A DNA stretch of 64,000 nucleotides from Cytidiella melzeri (lineage: Eukaryota > Basidiomycota > Agaricomycetes > Polyporales > Irpicaceae): positions 248,001 through 312,000 of the forward strand of contig JABYQR010000008.1 of assembly GCA_022592445.1 (NCBI GenBank). Direction: 5' to 3'. The notes beneath the pieces are model-generated. The model made no database searches and was not told the origin of the DNA. It saw only the letters and a program-made list of their open reading frames with translations. Below are positions 9,589 through 22,496 of this stretch, piece after piece; positions within the stretch are counted from its first letter, which is position 1, and each line of letters starts with the position of its first letter. A program made the position numbers and the translations under genes.

Positions 9589-12500
9589 ATGGCGTCCACG
9601 GCTGGTTATCAGCCGCACCCTTACTTTAATCACCTGATTGCTTTACTCTCGGTCTACGAGTTGGGCCCATCGTCGACGCCGATACCAAGATACGACGGTC
9701 CCACAGAATGGTACACGACAAGCATCTCGCGTTCTCTAGAGGCGATTGCGAGGCGTATGTTTACCGCAGAAGATGCCTTAAAGTCTGTCCAAGCGGCGCA
9801 GAGCTCTGGCCCTGAAACGAAGAAGAGACGCAGCGTCGGCGACAGCCCTCCCCTCTCCAGCTCTGGCTCAAGCTCCTCGACGGACGTTACTAATCTCACC
9901 TTTGCAACATCAAAGAGCACCATCTCGTCTGCTCAATCTCCCTTTTTTACGCCCAACACCTCCATGGATAGCTTTCCTGCTGGATCGGAGAAGAAGGATG
10001 ATATGATAGTGGGCACGGAGAGCGATACGACTCCCCATGGTGGCGTACGTACGCCTTCGCCTATGATGATATCCCTGGACGGCGTTTTTAACCCTCTCGA
10101 GAAGACCAGCAATGTCTTCAACTCAGCGATCGGATTAGGCGCTGCCTCCGCCCACCCCAGTACAATCGTAGATCACTACTGCTGCCCGAGCTGTGGAAGC
10201 ACGCTCACCGATGGCGCGGTCTTGATTTCAAACTTGCACGGTCCCCCTGTCAGTTCTCCGATGATTATCCCTCCTGGTCCCCTCGCTGCCGCCGCTTTTG
10301 AATCTGGTATGAGCGCTGTCGAAGAACTTCGCCTCCTGAAAGCGCAGGTTCAAGATGTCGCAAAGGTCTGCAATGCCGTCGCTCGCGGCGACTTGTCTCA
10401 AAAGATCACGGTTCCGGTCCAAGGTGTCGTCATGGTTCAGCTCAAGGAAGTCATCAACGGTATGGTGGAAAAATTGGGTCAATTCGCAAAAGAAGTCACT
10501 CGCGTCAGCCTTGAAGTCGGTACTGAAGGGTAAGTCTAAAGTCTGGTGGTCGGATTGCGCATGACCGAGTGGACGCTGTTGTTGATACACATTGACATAG
10601 CAAATTGGGCGGTCAGGCTTTGGTTCTCGATGTCGAAGGTACATGGCGCGAGTTGACCAACGTCGTCAACAACTTGGCTGGTAACTTGACGAGTCAGGTG
10701 CGGTCAATTGCAAAGGTCACGAAAGCTGTCGCTCTCGGTGATTTGTCGAAGCAGATCGAGGTCGACGCTCGCGGTGAGATCCTGGAACTCAAGAATACTG
10801 TCAATGACATGGTGGTTCGTTTGCGAGCCTTAGCAGCAGAAGTCACGCGAGTTACTCTAGAAGTCGGTTCGCAAGGTAATCTTGGAGGTCAGGCGCACGT
10901 GCCGGATGTCGAAGGCGTATGGTTAGAATTGACTCGCAACGTAAGATGACCTCACTTCTCCTACCGAGTTAAGAGCTGACAGCGGTATGACATCAGGTGA
11001 ATCGAATGTGTTCAAGCTTGACAGATCAAGTGCGCTCTATTGCCAAGGTTACTACCGCCGTTGCAAGGGGAGATTTGACACGGAAGATTGACATCGAAGT
11101 CGAGGGAGAAATGCTTACCTTGAAGGAGACAATCAACAAGATGGTGGAACAGTTGAGCGGTTTCGCATCTGAAGTCACGCGTGTCGCACAGGAAGTCGGA
11201 ACGCAAGGTATTTTGGGTGGTCAGGCAGTCGTGCAAGGCGCTGAAGGAACATGGGAGTCCTTGACGCGTAACGTCAATGTGAGTACCGAACATGGTGCTT
11301 TTGTGAGCGGGTGTCAATGACGTCGTTTTCTTTTCTACCCACGCAGCGCATGGCGCGTAATTTGACGGATCAAGTGCGGTCCATCTCCGAGGTCACCAAG
11401 GCCGTCGCCAATGGTGATTTGAGCAAGACTGTCGATGTCGACGTACAGGGTGAAATGTTAGAGCTCAAGACCACTGTCAACCAGATGGTGTTCCGTCTGT
11501 CGACCTTGGCCAAGGAAGTCACACGTGTGTCTTTGGAAGTCGGAACGGAAGGTATTATGGGTGGTCAGGCCTACGTTCCGGATGTTCAAGGGATGTGGAA
11601 GGTACGCAGCACAGTAAGTTTATCTGTGACTGTGACTTCTCATGTTGCTTGCAGGACTTGTTGGACAATGTCAACTTGATGGCCATGAACTTGACGAACC
11701 AAGTGCGTTCCATTGCAGAAGTCACCAAGGCGGTCGCCAGCGGAGACTTGACGAAGCGTATCACTGTCGACGTGCGCGGAGAGATGTTAGACTTGAAGGA
11801 GACGGTCAATGGCATGACAGAGAGCTTGAGTGTCTTCGCTGATGAGGTCACACGTGTCGCTAAGGAGGTCGGTACCGATGGCAAGCTGGGTGGTCAAGCG
11901 CGAGTCACGAACGTGAGCGGTACCTGGAAGGTAAGTTCCGAGTCCTGTTCAATCTCATCTGCTGATTCTCTGCTTAGGATTTGACGGATAATGTCAATGT
12001 CATGGCGGCCAATGTTAGTTACCTGACCTTTCATGAAGCACTATCGCAAAATTTAATGCTGTCCCATGTAGTTGACTGTCCAAGTGCGAACCATAGCTAT
12101 TGCCACAGTGAGCTCTACATTCTTTGCAGCATGCTGTGCTGCACTAATCAAATATAGACCGCTGTCGCTCGCGGAGACTTGACGCAGAAGGTCACTGGAG
12201 TCAGTGTCTCGGGAGAGATGCTTGACTTGGTCAATACCATCAACCGCATGATTGACCAATTGGCTATCTTTGCACAAGAGGTCAAGAAGGTCGCACGAGA
12301 AGTCGGTACGGAAGGTAAACTTGGTGGCCAGGCTGAGCCTGGTAGCTTAGAGGGCATGTGGCAAGAAATCACGTAAGTGTGTTGGGATTTCCATTGTGGC
12401 GGTCGCTTATGGCAATGGACAGCATGTCCGTGAACACCATGGCGAGCAATCTGACGACGCAAGTGCGTGGTTTCGCGCAGATCTCGGCCGCAGCTATGGA

Positions 12501-14786
12501 CGGTGACTTCAGTCGCTTCATTACCGTCGAGGCCAGCGGTGAAATGGACTCCTTGAAGACCCAAATCAATCAAATGGTGTTCAACTTGCGAGACAGTATA
12601 CAGAAGAATACCGCTGCTAGGGAGGCGGCTGAGTTGGCGAACCGGTCTAAATCCGAATTCTTGGCCAATATGTCTCATGAAATCCGGTACGTTCGCATGC
12701 AAACAGTCATGTGTGGCATGCGCTGACATGTTTTCAGAACGCCGATGAATGGAATCATCGGAATGACCGAGTTGACTCTTGACAGTGACTTGAACAGGTC
12801 GCAGCGAGAGAGCTTGACCTTAGTTCGCAACCTTGCTCGATCGTTATTATTGATCATTGACGACATTTTGGATATCTCGAAAAGTATGTCAAAGATCTGT
12901 TAGCTGTGTCTTGATATTGATAATGATCTAACACTACTTGCGAAACAGTTGAGGCCGGCCGTATGACCATCGAGCAAGTCTCTTATTCCCTCCGACAAAC
13001 CGTCTTTGGCATTCTCAAGACCCTCGTCGTACGCGCGTCGCAAAATCAACTGGAGTTGACCTACGACGTCGATCCTGACATCCCTGACCAACTCATCGGT
13101 GATCCTTTGCGTCTTCGCCAAGTTATCACAAACTTGGTCGGTAACGCCATCAAATTCACGCCTACGAAGAACAGTGTCAAGGGTCATGTCGCGCTTAGCT
13201 GCCGACTACTTGCTATGGATGATCAGAACGTCATTCTAGAGTTCTGCGTATCCGACACAGGTATTGGCATTGCCATTGATAAGCTCACAATGATTTTCGA
13301 TACCTTCGCTCAGGCTGACGGTTCTACAACTCGCGTTCGTAATATCTGTATTCCACACAATTGTACACAAGACTCACAGCTTATTGTAGGAATACGGAGG
13401 CACAGGTCTCGGCTTATCCATCTCAAAGCGACTTGTTGCCCTTATGCAGGGTAACATGTGGGTTGAATCCGAGGTCAGCCAAGGGTCAAGGTTCTTCTTC
13501 ACTATCACCTCGCAACTCTGCCCGATGTCGATGGAGACAATAATTTCGAAGATGCAGCCATTCCACAAGCGCACTGTCCTTTATATGGATACGATGCACG
13601 ACGGCACCAGTGTTGTCGACCGCATTAGCGAGCTTGGTCTCAAACCGTTTACCATCCGTGATATTCGAGACGTTGCCGATAAAGCTACGTGCCCGCATAT
13701 CGACACGATTGTTGTAGATTCACATACAATGGTGAGGCTCCCTGTTCATCTGCTTGGGTTGAGTGTCATTAACGTCAGCCTTTTAGACAGAGCAATTGCG
13801 AGAGCACGAGCATCTACGCTACATTCCTATCGTGCTTTTATCCCCTGTAAGTACGGTCTTGTCGTAGCGCGGCTTCCGAAGCTGATACCGGTACTCTAGC
13901 AATCATCGTGCAAGCTGAGTCGTGAGTATACTGCGTGAAACTATCACCATTTCAACGCTGACACCTTTGCAGTCAAGTGGTGCTTGGACAACAGCATCTC
14001 CTCTCAAGTCACTATTCCTGTGTCCGCACGGGAGCTTGCCTCAGCTCTCATCGCCGCTTTAGAGTCGAACACGGTCACTCCTGCCGTTGCAGAGAACAAC
14101 GTTGTTTACCGTATCCTCATCGCCGAGGATAATATGGTCAACCAGAAGTTAGCGATGAGAATTCTGGAGAAGTACGGCCATATTATTGAGGTTGCCGAGA
14201 ACGGTCAATTGGCTGTAGACTGCTTCATCGCCAGGTGTGAACGCAATGAGCCGTACGACATCATCTTGGTATGTTCTCTGTTTCATGGTTATGAGGATCG
14301 CATCTGATTTGTTGCGAAGATGGACGTGTCTATGCCGTTCATGGGTGGTATGGAAGCCACTGAGCATATTCGACGATACGAGACCGCACGAGGGGTCGAG
14401 CATGTGCCTATCATAGCTCTGACAGCACACGCAAGTCAGTATTCATCATTCTTGCTGTGTAGTTGCTATTGACGTGTATCTCCTTCTAGTGATTGGTGAT
14501 CGTGAACGATGTTTGCAGGCAGGAATGGTGAGCAGACTTCACATTGTTATTGTGGCACATGCTGATTCAGACTTGTGTAGGACGATCACATTACAAGTAC
14601 TTATGTTTCTGTATGTGCTATATGACAATCCCTGACATCTTTTCTGCAGAACCGCTGCGTCGCAACGACCTCATGAACGCCATCAACAAGCTCGCCGGCG
14701 AGCGAAACGTTCATTTGGCCCGCAACAGCGTAAAGCAAACTCGCCCGAAGATCACTTCAGGCTACGACCCTGTGTACTACCGGTAG
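9589..14786 (+). CDS. NIK1: Group III hybrid histidine kinase (Nik1/Os-1 type) with seven HAMP repeats
   Basis: The start [20 protein letters not shown] is followed by a Ser-rich region and a CxxC pair (CCPSCG). Seven roughly 90-residue HAMP units follow, each with a core like [10 protein letters not shown] and most ending in EVGTEG-LGGQA (about 10320-12600). Next come the H-box ([15 protein letters not shown]), N-box ([10 protein letters not shown]), D/F/G boxes ([22 protein letters not shown]) and a C-terminal receiver domain with AEDN, phospho-acceptor Asp in MDVSMP and a KPLRR motif. All catalytic residues are present. At least a dozen introns interrupt it, several falling near HAMP boundaries. 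The family feeds the HOG MAP-kinase pathway through Ypd1 and Ssk1, senses osmotic stress and is the target of fludioxonil and dicarboximides. The protein is soluble, with no membrane segment. A 201-codon in-frame extension upstream is possible but lacks family resemblance. Confidence 0.97.
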
Positions 14787-15237
14787 TGGACTCGAGGTTG
14801 GAGTGCTCGGTGTATGTCTCGTCTCAGTATTCCTGTCCTTTTTACTCTATCCTCTCCGTGTCTTCGGAATCTTATCTTCCTGCCACGTTCAGGTGTATCT
14901 CTAGCAGACCTAATCATACATGTTGCCATTTGTGTCCTTGCTGTATACCATCCGCTGTCATCCCCTTCGTTCGACTTGCACTGTTATTGTCTACCATGTA
15001 CATACATCCTCCTTTTTACCTCAATTTCTCAGTTAGTTGTATCTCGACGGCTGTGATCGCAGCGGAGTCAGATAAGGCGTGGGTAAGATGGTATTATCCC
15101 CGGCGCACACTTGGCGTCGTCATGGATCAATTCGACAGGCCTAAGTAACTCATGCCGCAGCCGCCCCTCTCAAGTATATCACGAACAGCCATCTTCCGAC
15201 CCACAGTTCAGCTTAGGGTCCTATACGCTACACTCAC
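14787..15237. other. Short intergenic region
   Basis: 3' region of the histidine kinase and promoter of the phospholipase D gene, both on the plus strand. It is pyrimidine-rich in its first half. No gene is seen. Confidence 0.5.
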
Positions 15238-18200
15238 ATGGCGTCCTTATTTCACAAGCTCGCAAATCGCGCGGAGGAGGGTATAGAGCATGCGAGGGCT
15301 ACAGCCATCGGTGAGTCTCTCAGTCACGGTGTTGCTTCTGCCAGTGCTAGCTTATCAGCTGAACACGACTTGCGGCACCCACTCGTTCCCAGGAATCATA
15401 AACCCCAATCGTCGACACGACGATCCGCAGGAGAAGCACAATGACATGATTCGTGCAGAAATCAATGCTGCTCATCGTTTCCATTCGTTTGCAGATGAAC
15501 GATCGCAGAATTTCGTCAAGTGGTGAGTGCGGATTGGATGTGCGGAGGTTAATTCCTCGCTGACCGTCCGGACTCTGGCAGGCATGTTGATGGTCATGAC
15601 TATTTTTATGCGTTGTCGGAAATGTTGGATAGTGCACGGGATGTTATCTTCATTCTAGTAAGTCGCTTGAAATCAGTCCGTGCGAGGGCATACTGATTTC
15701 AGACATGTAGGACTGGTGGTTGACACCAGAACTGTACCTGCGTCGCCCACCTGCGCACAATGAGCAGTGGCGGCTAGACCGAATCTTGAAGCGTAAAGCG
15801 GAGCAGGGTGTGAAGATTTATGTGGTTGTTTACAAGGAGGTCACCCAGACAATGTCCATGAGTTCAAGCCACACCAAGCATGCTCTGGAGGCACTGCACC
15901 CCAACATTGCTTGCATGCGGCACCCTGATCATATTGGCAGCAAAGGTGACTCCCTTCGTTAACTCACACGCCGAGGCTAACCGATACTTGCGTAGATGAT
16001 GTCGAGTTTTGGTCGCATCATGAGAAGCTCGTGGTTGTCGACCAACATCGGGCGTGCATTGGTGGTCTCGACCTTTGCTTTGGTCGATGGGACACACACA
16101 CGCATCCTCTGGCCGACGTCCATCCTACCAACTTTGCAGAGACTTTATTCCCTGGACAAGATTACAACAATGCGCGTGTTCTCGATTTCCAGCAGGTCAG
16201 CGAGTTCGCCAACAATGGTATTAGTGTTCTCGATACAGCTCGTATGCCTTGGCACGATGTACGTATACAGCAAGTCGTTTGTGGCTTGAAATACTAACAT
16301 GATCTGTGCATTGGTAGGTGCATATGACTCTGTGTGGTCCCGTCGTGCTCGACATCGTTCAACACTTTGTAGAGCGTTGGAACGAAATCAAGAGACGCAA
16401 GTACAGGAATGATGAGTAAGTCAATCGTCTGAAACTTAGACGATGTCATTGATACCAAATAACACAAGGCATTATGATTGGCTCGCCCTCCCGCAAGATG
16501 TTGAGGCCTTCCCAGATGAAGCCGTCTGCAGGCATCCACACCGCGAGCACTGGAAGCAGATGGGAAGACAGTTCAAGCAGAGATTCCTTCGCGGGCAAGA
16601 CAGCTCGTTCCCCGAAGAGGACGAAGATCCCATATCTTACGCTCGGCCTCCTCATGGAACCTGCCGAGTGCAGGCGGTGAGAAGTGTGTCAGATTGGAGT
16701 CACGGAGTCTTGACGGAGTGCAGCATCCAGAATGCTTGTGAGTCTCTAGTCATGTACTCAAGGTAGAAAGATGTGGTGACCGCTTCTCCTCAGACATTCA
16801 ACTAATCATGGAAGCTAATCACTATATCTATATTGGTATGTCTAATCCTACAAAGGATCAAAAGCTGCGAGGCTTATAATATCCTGACAGAGAATCAATT
16901 CTTGTTCGTGCTGTGTCTTGACAGTCTGTGGGGAATCCTGCTGATTTGACGCATTAGCATTTCAAATACCGGCGACGACGGCCCTGTGCGAAATCACATC
17001 GCTCGGGCTCTGGTACAAAGGATTATTCAAGCTGCTCAAGATGGGACAAAGTTCAAGGTCGGCTCCAATTCACGGGGACTCTGTTGCGTTACTGAAAGGG
17101 ATTTTCACTTGCAGGTTGTCGTAGTTATTCCCGAGGTACCCGCCTTTGCTGGTAATATCAAAACCAACTCTTCTGTAAAGACCATCATGGCTGCCCAGTA
17201 TCGGACGATCAACCGTGGCGGTCATAGTATCTATGAGGAGATCCGCAAGGCAGGATTTGAGCCGTAGGTGGTCCTTACATCTTGTCCTCTCTTTAGGCTG
17301 AGCTCAGCCCCGATCATCATGTAGCATGGATTACATCCGGTTCTATCATCTACGTGCTTATGACCGTATCAACGCACCATTCCGTACGTACACCAGGCAC
17401 TGCGATGTCATGCCCTTTGCAGGAGTATCTGACATTCAAATCTACAGCATCGTTCATTTCTCAGATGGAACAGAACAGCGGGATCAAATTCCAGCAAGCA
17501 CAGGTTGCCCTCGCCCGTCAATGGGTTGGCAAAGCCCCAGATGGTGTAGCAGACCAGAAGAACGTCACTATCGTCATTCCTGATGAGACCACTGCCACCG
17601 CTGGGTTCTCAGGTACAGAAAATAAGTTGAAGACCGAGACGTATCCGCTGCCCAGTTCTGTTGACGAGGCTCGTGAAATCATTGAACGATTCCAACATGG
17701 CGCGGACGGTTTGAGGAGCGATGAAGATGTTTCGGATAACGTCGTGCAGCATATGTTGAGCGACACCACTAGTTTGTTGGATGAAAAGTGGCTTGGCACA
17801 GAGGACGAAGAGCGAAATGCGTATGTGTCGGAGCTGTTGTATATTCACTCGAAAGTCATGATAGTAGACGATCGCCGAGTTATCGTGAGCCCCATTACCA
17901 ATTCCTTCCCCGTTTCTTGTCGAGCTGACTACCTTTGTTCATTCAGATGGGCTCTGCAAACCTCAACGACAGAAGTCAAAAGGTATGTGTGGTGGCTGTC
18001 ATGGTGCATGGTGACTCTCGCCGCTGACCGCTGATCTGGTGCTACAGGGTGACGGCGATTCGGAAATTGCTCTCGTCGTTGAAGATGAGGATATGATAGA
18101 GACAACAATGGACGGCCAGAAATACATGGCGGCTCGATTTGCAGCAACTCTCCGTCGTCAGTTGTATAAGGGTGCGTATTATTATGTACTAGTCGTATCA

Positions 18201-18793
18201 ACAGCGATTGATTTTGAGAAATAGAGCACTTGGGTCTCATCAAGCCTCAGCTTTGCGAAGGAGCCAACGAGCACGTCGATTCCTTCATGCAACCCGCTCC
18301 ATTCGTGAATCAAGATCAAACAGGCTCCAAAGAAGATAGAGCTGTTGCAGACCCTCTCTCACAGGAGACGGATGCGCTGTGGACCAACACTGCCAAAATG
18401 AACCGCGAGATCTTCACCGAGATTTTCCGTCCAGTACCAACCAACCTCATCAGGTCGTGGGACGGCTATGATGTGAGACTTCCTCCGCCAGCTCTTGTAC
18501 TATGTGTACTATGGAAACGTTGGCTTATCGAGAACTTTACAGAATTACGTCCCTAAGGTGAAGACAGGCCATGTTGTCCCTGAAGTGCCTCTCGCCCGCG
18601 TAAAGGACCGTCTATCTCTAGTCCGTGGTGCACTGGTAGAATGTCCTCTCGTAAGTCTTCATTCGTGCTCTCATTCTGCCCGTCGTTCCTTACTTTGAGC
18701 CTTCTATCGCAGGATTTCTTGATTGACCAGAAGGACTTTGTGGAAGGACCGGAATGGAGGGGTTTGAACCCGACTTTGCCCATTTACATTTGA
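15238..18793 (+). CDS. Phospholipase D (PLD1/Spo14 catalytic core without PX/PH domains)
   Basis: The multi-exon gene starts MASLFHKLANRAEEG and ends NPTLPIYI. Two HKD motifs are intact: HHEKLVVVDQ followed by GGLDLCFGRWD (about 16020-16100), and IHSKVMIVDD with MGSANLNDRS after an intron (about 17850-17960). Between them are DWWLTPELYLRRP, MPWHDVHM...GP and IYIENQFF, all standard eukaryotic PLD signatures. It hydrolyses phosphatidylcholine to phosphatidic acid in membrane traffic and signalling. No PX or PH domain precedes the catalytic region, so this is the short, core-only type common in filamentous fungi; membrane targeting must come from elsewhere. About a dozen introns of 45-70 bp occur, all with plausible phase. 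Confidence 0.95.
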
Positions 18794-19124
18794 GAACAGA
18801 GAGCCCTTGATCAGTGGTGCTCCTTCTGACTTCTATCTACCGATTATATAGAAATAAGTACTGTGCTAGTATCTGAGAATTGTAGCTAAATTGTATATCA
18901 CGTCTGCTGTATCTCACGAATATATGTTTTAGACAACACATTCCCTCCATCGTCGTTGATTGCAAGTTTTGTGTCGACGCGTCAATTGATCCGTCGGTAC
19001 CGACACGCACCGAAAAGGACAATTCGTGAATCGTGATCTGGCTGGCTTCTGTTCAGCACCATCATCCTCGTCTTCAGTTTCTGAGTCTACCTTGCTTTCT
19101 TCGTCTGAATTGGTATATTCCGTG

Positions 19125-20512
19125 ATGTCTTCTCGCTATATGATCGTCTTGGAACCGTCATGTCCTTGTACAAGGAACTCCCCAGTTGAACCATCCAAGT
19201 TCCACGCCGTCTCGAGCAGCAACCTGATCAAGTTGTCGTCTTTCAAGCGCAACGTGGCGGGCTTTCGCTCTTCTCAGTCTCCTCGAAAGTATTCAGACAA
19301 GAACAATTCTCTATCCCGAGTCGTCCAGCACTCGGAGCGCTCTGTATCCGACGCCTATATGCAGGACGAGAATATGCTCACGCCAGAACACGCTCCTGTT
19401 CAGGTTTTCAGCTATGCTCGCGCTTCCTTCTTGAACACCTATGCATCCCAGTCACCAACATCGTCCCTCGTTCCATCTGATCTCGGTTGTGAAATTACCA
19501 TCCGTAACGACTTCAAGCTGAACATGTCTACCTGCGATGAAGATATTGCTGCTGATCTTACCGAGGGCGCATGGGAGGATCTGTGTGATGAGGTTGATGA
19601 GCCGTAAGTTGCACACGCTACATACCATCTTCGTTCGCATCATTGACACCCAAACAAAATAGATATCTTGGGTTGCGACAACAGTCTGGAAGATCGATAG
19701 TCGCCGCATATACTCAACTGTGGATAAAGTGGAAGGAAGGATACCCCGATAACACGGAAATGGCCTTTACCGGTGTGGAGATGCTTGCCCGACCTGTTGT
19801 TACATGTGCGGCTCCTTGCCATCTGCCCTTTGATCTGTGTGAGCCTGCCGCTGAGACCACTCCTGCGTTTTTCTTCCCACAAATGGTCAACTGGGCTTCT
19901 GGTGGCTGTCCTCTTGTGTCTGGAACACCTCTACCTGTTCTGATGCAATCTCTGCGACTGTCTGCTGAGTTCTGCTTGTCGAGCCCCACCGTGCGCCCTT
20001 GGGTACTTGCCTCCCGCTGCAACTCTTCATCGGTTCATATCGCAGCAACAGACACAACGAACATCAGCGGCGATGAGTCGATTAACTTGCATTGGCAGAT
20101 CTGCCAAACTCCAAGCTGCGCACAGACGCTAGACAAGGACCAGATGTGGACAGAAGCTACTGCCGTTTGCGATTTGACAATAGGACTACCTCCTCGTTCT
20201 GTCTCCTCAAGTGCATTTCCCTACTCAGGTGACGCGGCACGTAAATCCATCCCTGCTTCAGAACCGCCTCCTCGTGATATTCCTCCACCTGTTCGCCCAC
20301 CTGGCTCAGTACCCTCGCGACCAAGTAGTCCGGAAGGACCACCCCCTCGCCCAATACGCCCAAGCTCCGATGAGGACGCACATCTTTGCGCCCATGTCAT
20401 GGTCAACGTGAACGAACGAGAAGCTGACGTCGCAACGCATAGATCCCAAAATGTGAATCCACTAGAAGGCGCCGTCTTGTCAACTGTGACGACTGCTGAA
20501 ATTTGGAATTGA
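19125..20512 (+). CDS. Uncharacterised Ser/Pro-rich protein
   Basis: Two exons fit in frame: one ending WEDLCDEVDEP, then a GTAAGT...CAAAATAG intron (about 19604-19661) and an exon starting YLGLRQQSGRSIVAAYTQLW. The first part is Ser-rich. The second has several Cys and ends in a proline-rich linker (PPPRDIPPPVRPPG) and a short acidic/polar tail. Open frame extends upstream of the first ATG to 19026. I do not recognise the family and no signal peptide or membrane segment is evident. The clean splice junction and the length of open frame support a real gene, but the start and end may be wrong. Confidence 0.45.
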
Positions 20513-20529
20513 ATTCAGTGCGCAGCTTC

Positions 20530-22496
20530 GGATCCCATTCTCTTGCTGCGAAGTTGTTGTCAAGAACCCGCCTGCGACATTTCTTTGGCCGCAGCTCTAG
20601 CTGAAGACTCGCAGGCGCCCGATGCCTTCACAGACAGATCGACACTTTTCTCTCCGATCTCGCGTGCCTCGTCTCGTGGAATTGAGCTAGATGGAAAGCG
20701 AAAAGTGCAGACGTCTCAATTGTGTGGTATTTTCGTCTCAGCCAGGCTCAAGCTATTCATCTGTTTGCTTCTTGACCGCTGCCAATAGGTATTCAAAGCT
20801 GGATCGACGGAAGCGAAAAGCCAACCTGCGGAATACGATGGATCTACTAGCGACATGCGGCTGCTCAGGCGATTATGTAACGATATTGAACACGGAACCA
20901 TGCTCAGGTTCGACAAGTGGTTCCGGTGCTAAAGACGGATTGCCATATCAAGGTTGTTTCGTGCAATGTGTCTGAAATAGTAGTCTTACGATATCGTGGC
21001 AACAGGACCCTGGCGTTGCCCTCCGTCAATGTGGCCTCAGACACGTCCTTGAGCTTGCAGTGTAAGCGGACGAAAGAAGGACCGTCGTTCACGATGACCA
21101 TGACGGGCGTAGATCCGTTGTAGACGGCCGCAGGTCGTAACGCTCGGCGAAAAAGTGCAACCGTTATTCCAGATATCAATCCTCTGCAAGATCTCGCCAT
21201 GAAGGACCGTTGCCAGCTCATCTGGAAAGGTGCCTCCTCTCTATTTCCCCCTCATCCGTGCCGCAGACGCGCAAGGTTGGCTCAGGAGATGCAGGAGACG
21301 CTGGAGAAGACCATTTCGTTCGCTGCCACGGTGGATGAATTGATTCTGCAACATTCTGCCATCTCGAAGCATGATGTGGACAAGATTGGATGTGTGATGC
21401 CACACCCTCCGCACCCACGTATCTACGACATGGACAAGCTGATAGGCTCCGAAGCTTGGATATCGATGGATTTGTTGCCATGGAGGTTGACGCATTGCTC
21501 TGGCTGGCTTTTGTGGAAGACGGTGGGCGTGCTGACACTGCGATCTGGATAACGTTGTTCAATGATCATGATGGACGCGTGCATGAACACTGCCTTCTGC
21601 TATCTCCATCCCGTCGGAGCCCCTGATATGCGCAGGCGGCACTAGCGTCCATGCGAGATTGAACCCCTCAATTCAACAGTCTGTGATAGGGATGTGTTGG
21701 CGGAACTGTGTTGTGGCATCGCACTTCCGGAAACCTTCGCGTCCATGGACTTGAGTGGGAATGAACTTGCTGGAAGCGGGGGAAAGGGTTGCCGATATGA
21801 TGCTGCTTGCGTTTGCAGGCACCGTAAACGGCAAAGCAGTGTGTGGTGAGTGCTTCGGATAGGTTCTCTGGTCAAGAACGTGCACACGATCTGCTGATAC
21901 TTTCGCAGGACGACCATGGAAGTATGATCCCTTCAGGCTGAGCCTCTTTCCCTGGCCGCAGATCCTGTACATGACATGCGTTATGGTATTGAGAATTGCA
22001 TTTATTGCCGGGCCCTGTGTGCTTCACCGATCGTGCTGCGCCAATCCATGCAAGTTTTGGACTTTTCGTGTGAGTTTGCAATTGCGATCAGTAAATGACG
22101 GAGGGAGTGCCGTGGGCCGCAACATCGGGTGTTGGTTGTGCTGCAGTTGAGGCAGCGTACGCCTCGCATATCATGTCTCAGATTTGCCTTTAAAACTAAC
22201 CGACGACATGGCTGTGAAACATACAGTCACTAGTAGGGTAAGATCTCAATTAGCTGAGGACTTTGTTTTTGTGAGATGAGAGTGAGTAGATTTACGGGTC
22301 GGATGGTGTCCTGCCCAGCTTCTTGATGAAGTGTTTCAGGTTGCGACCCTTCACTAGCCCTGATCGCCTTCGATTATATACTAGTACATTGCTGATCACA
22401 TACCTGGTGACAAACTACTTACATGTACAGACGCTACATCTCATACCCCTTGTTCTCCTTTCCCTACCACGACCACATTCACTCTTGACCCTCACC
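20530..22496. other. Region without a confident gene
   Basis: Scattered plus-strand frames (20691-20975, 21199-21552, 21660-21860) could be exons of an unrecognised or decaying gene, for example a stretch reading MQETLEKTISFAATVDELIL. I could not join them with consistent phases and none has a known motif. The last few hundred bases are the G-alpha promoter and 5' UTR. Confidence 0.3.

Noticed and set aside
22323..22496. Upstream in-frame extension of the G-alpha ORF
   Set aside because: It would add a hydrophobic, non-family stretch before MAKGPTHF; the later ATG fits G-alpha length better.
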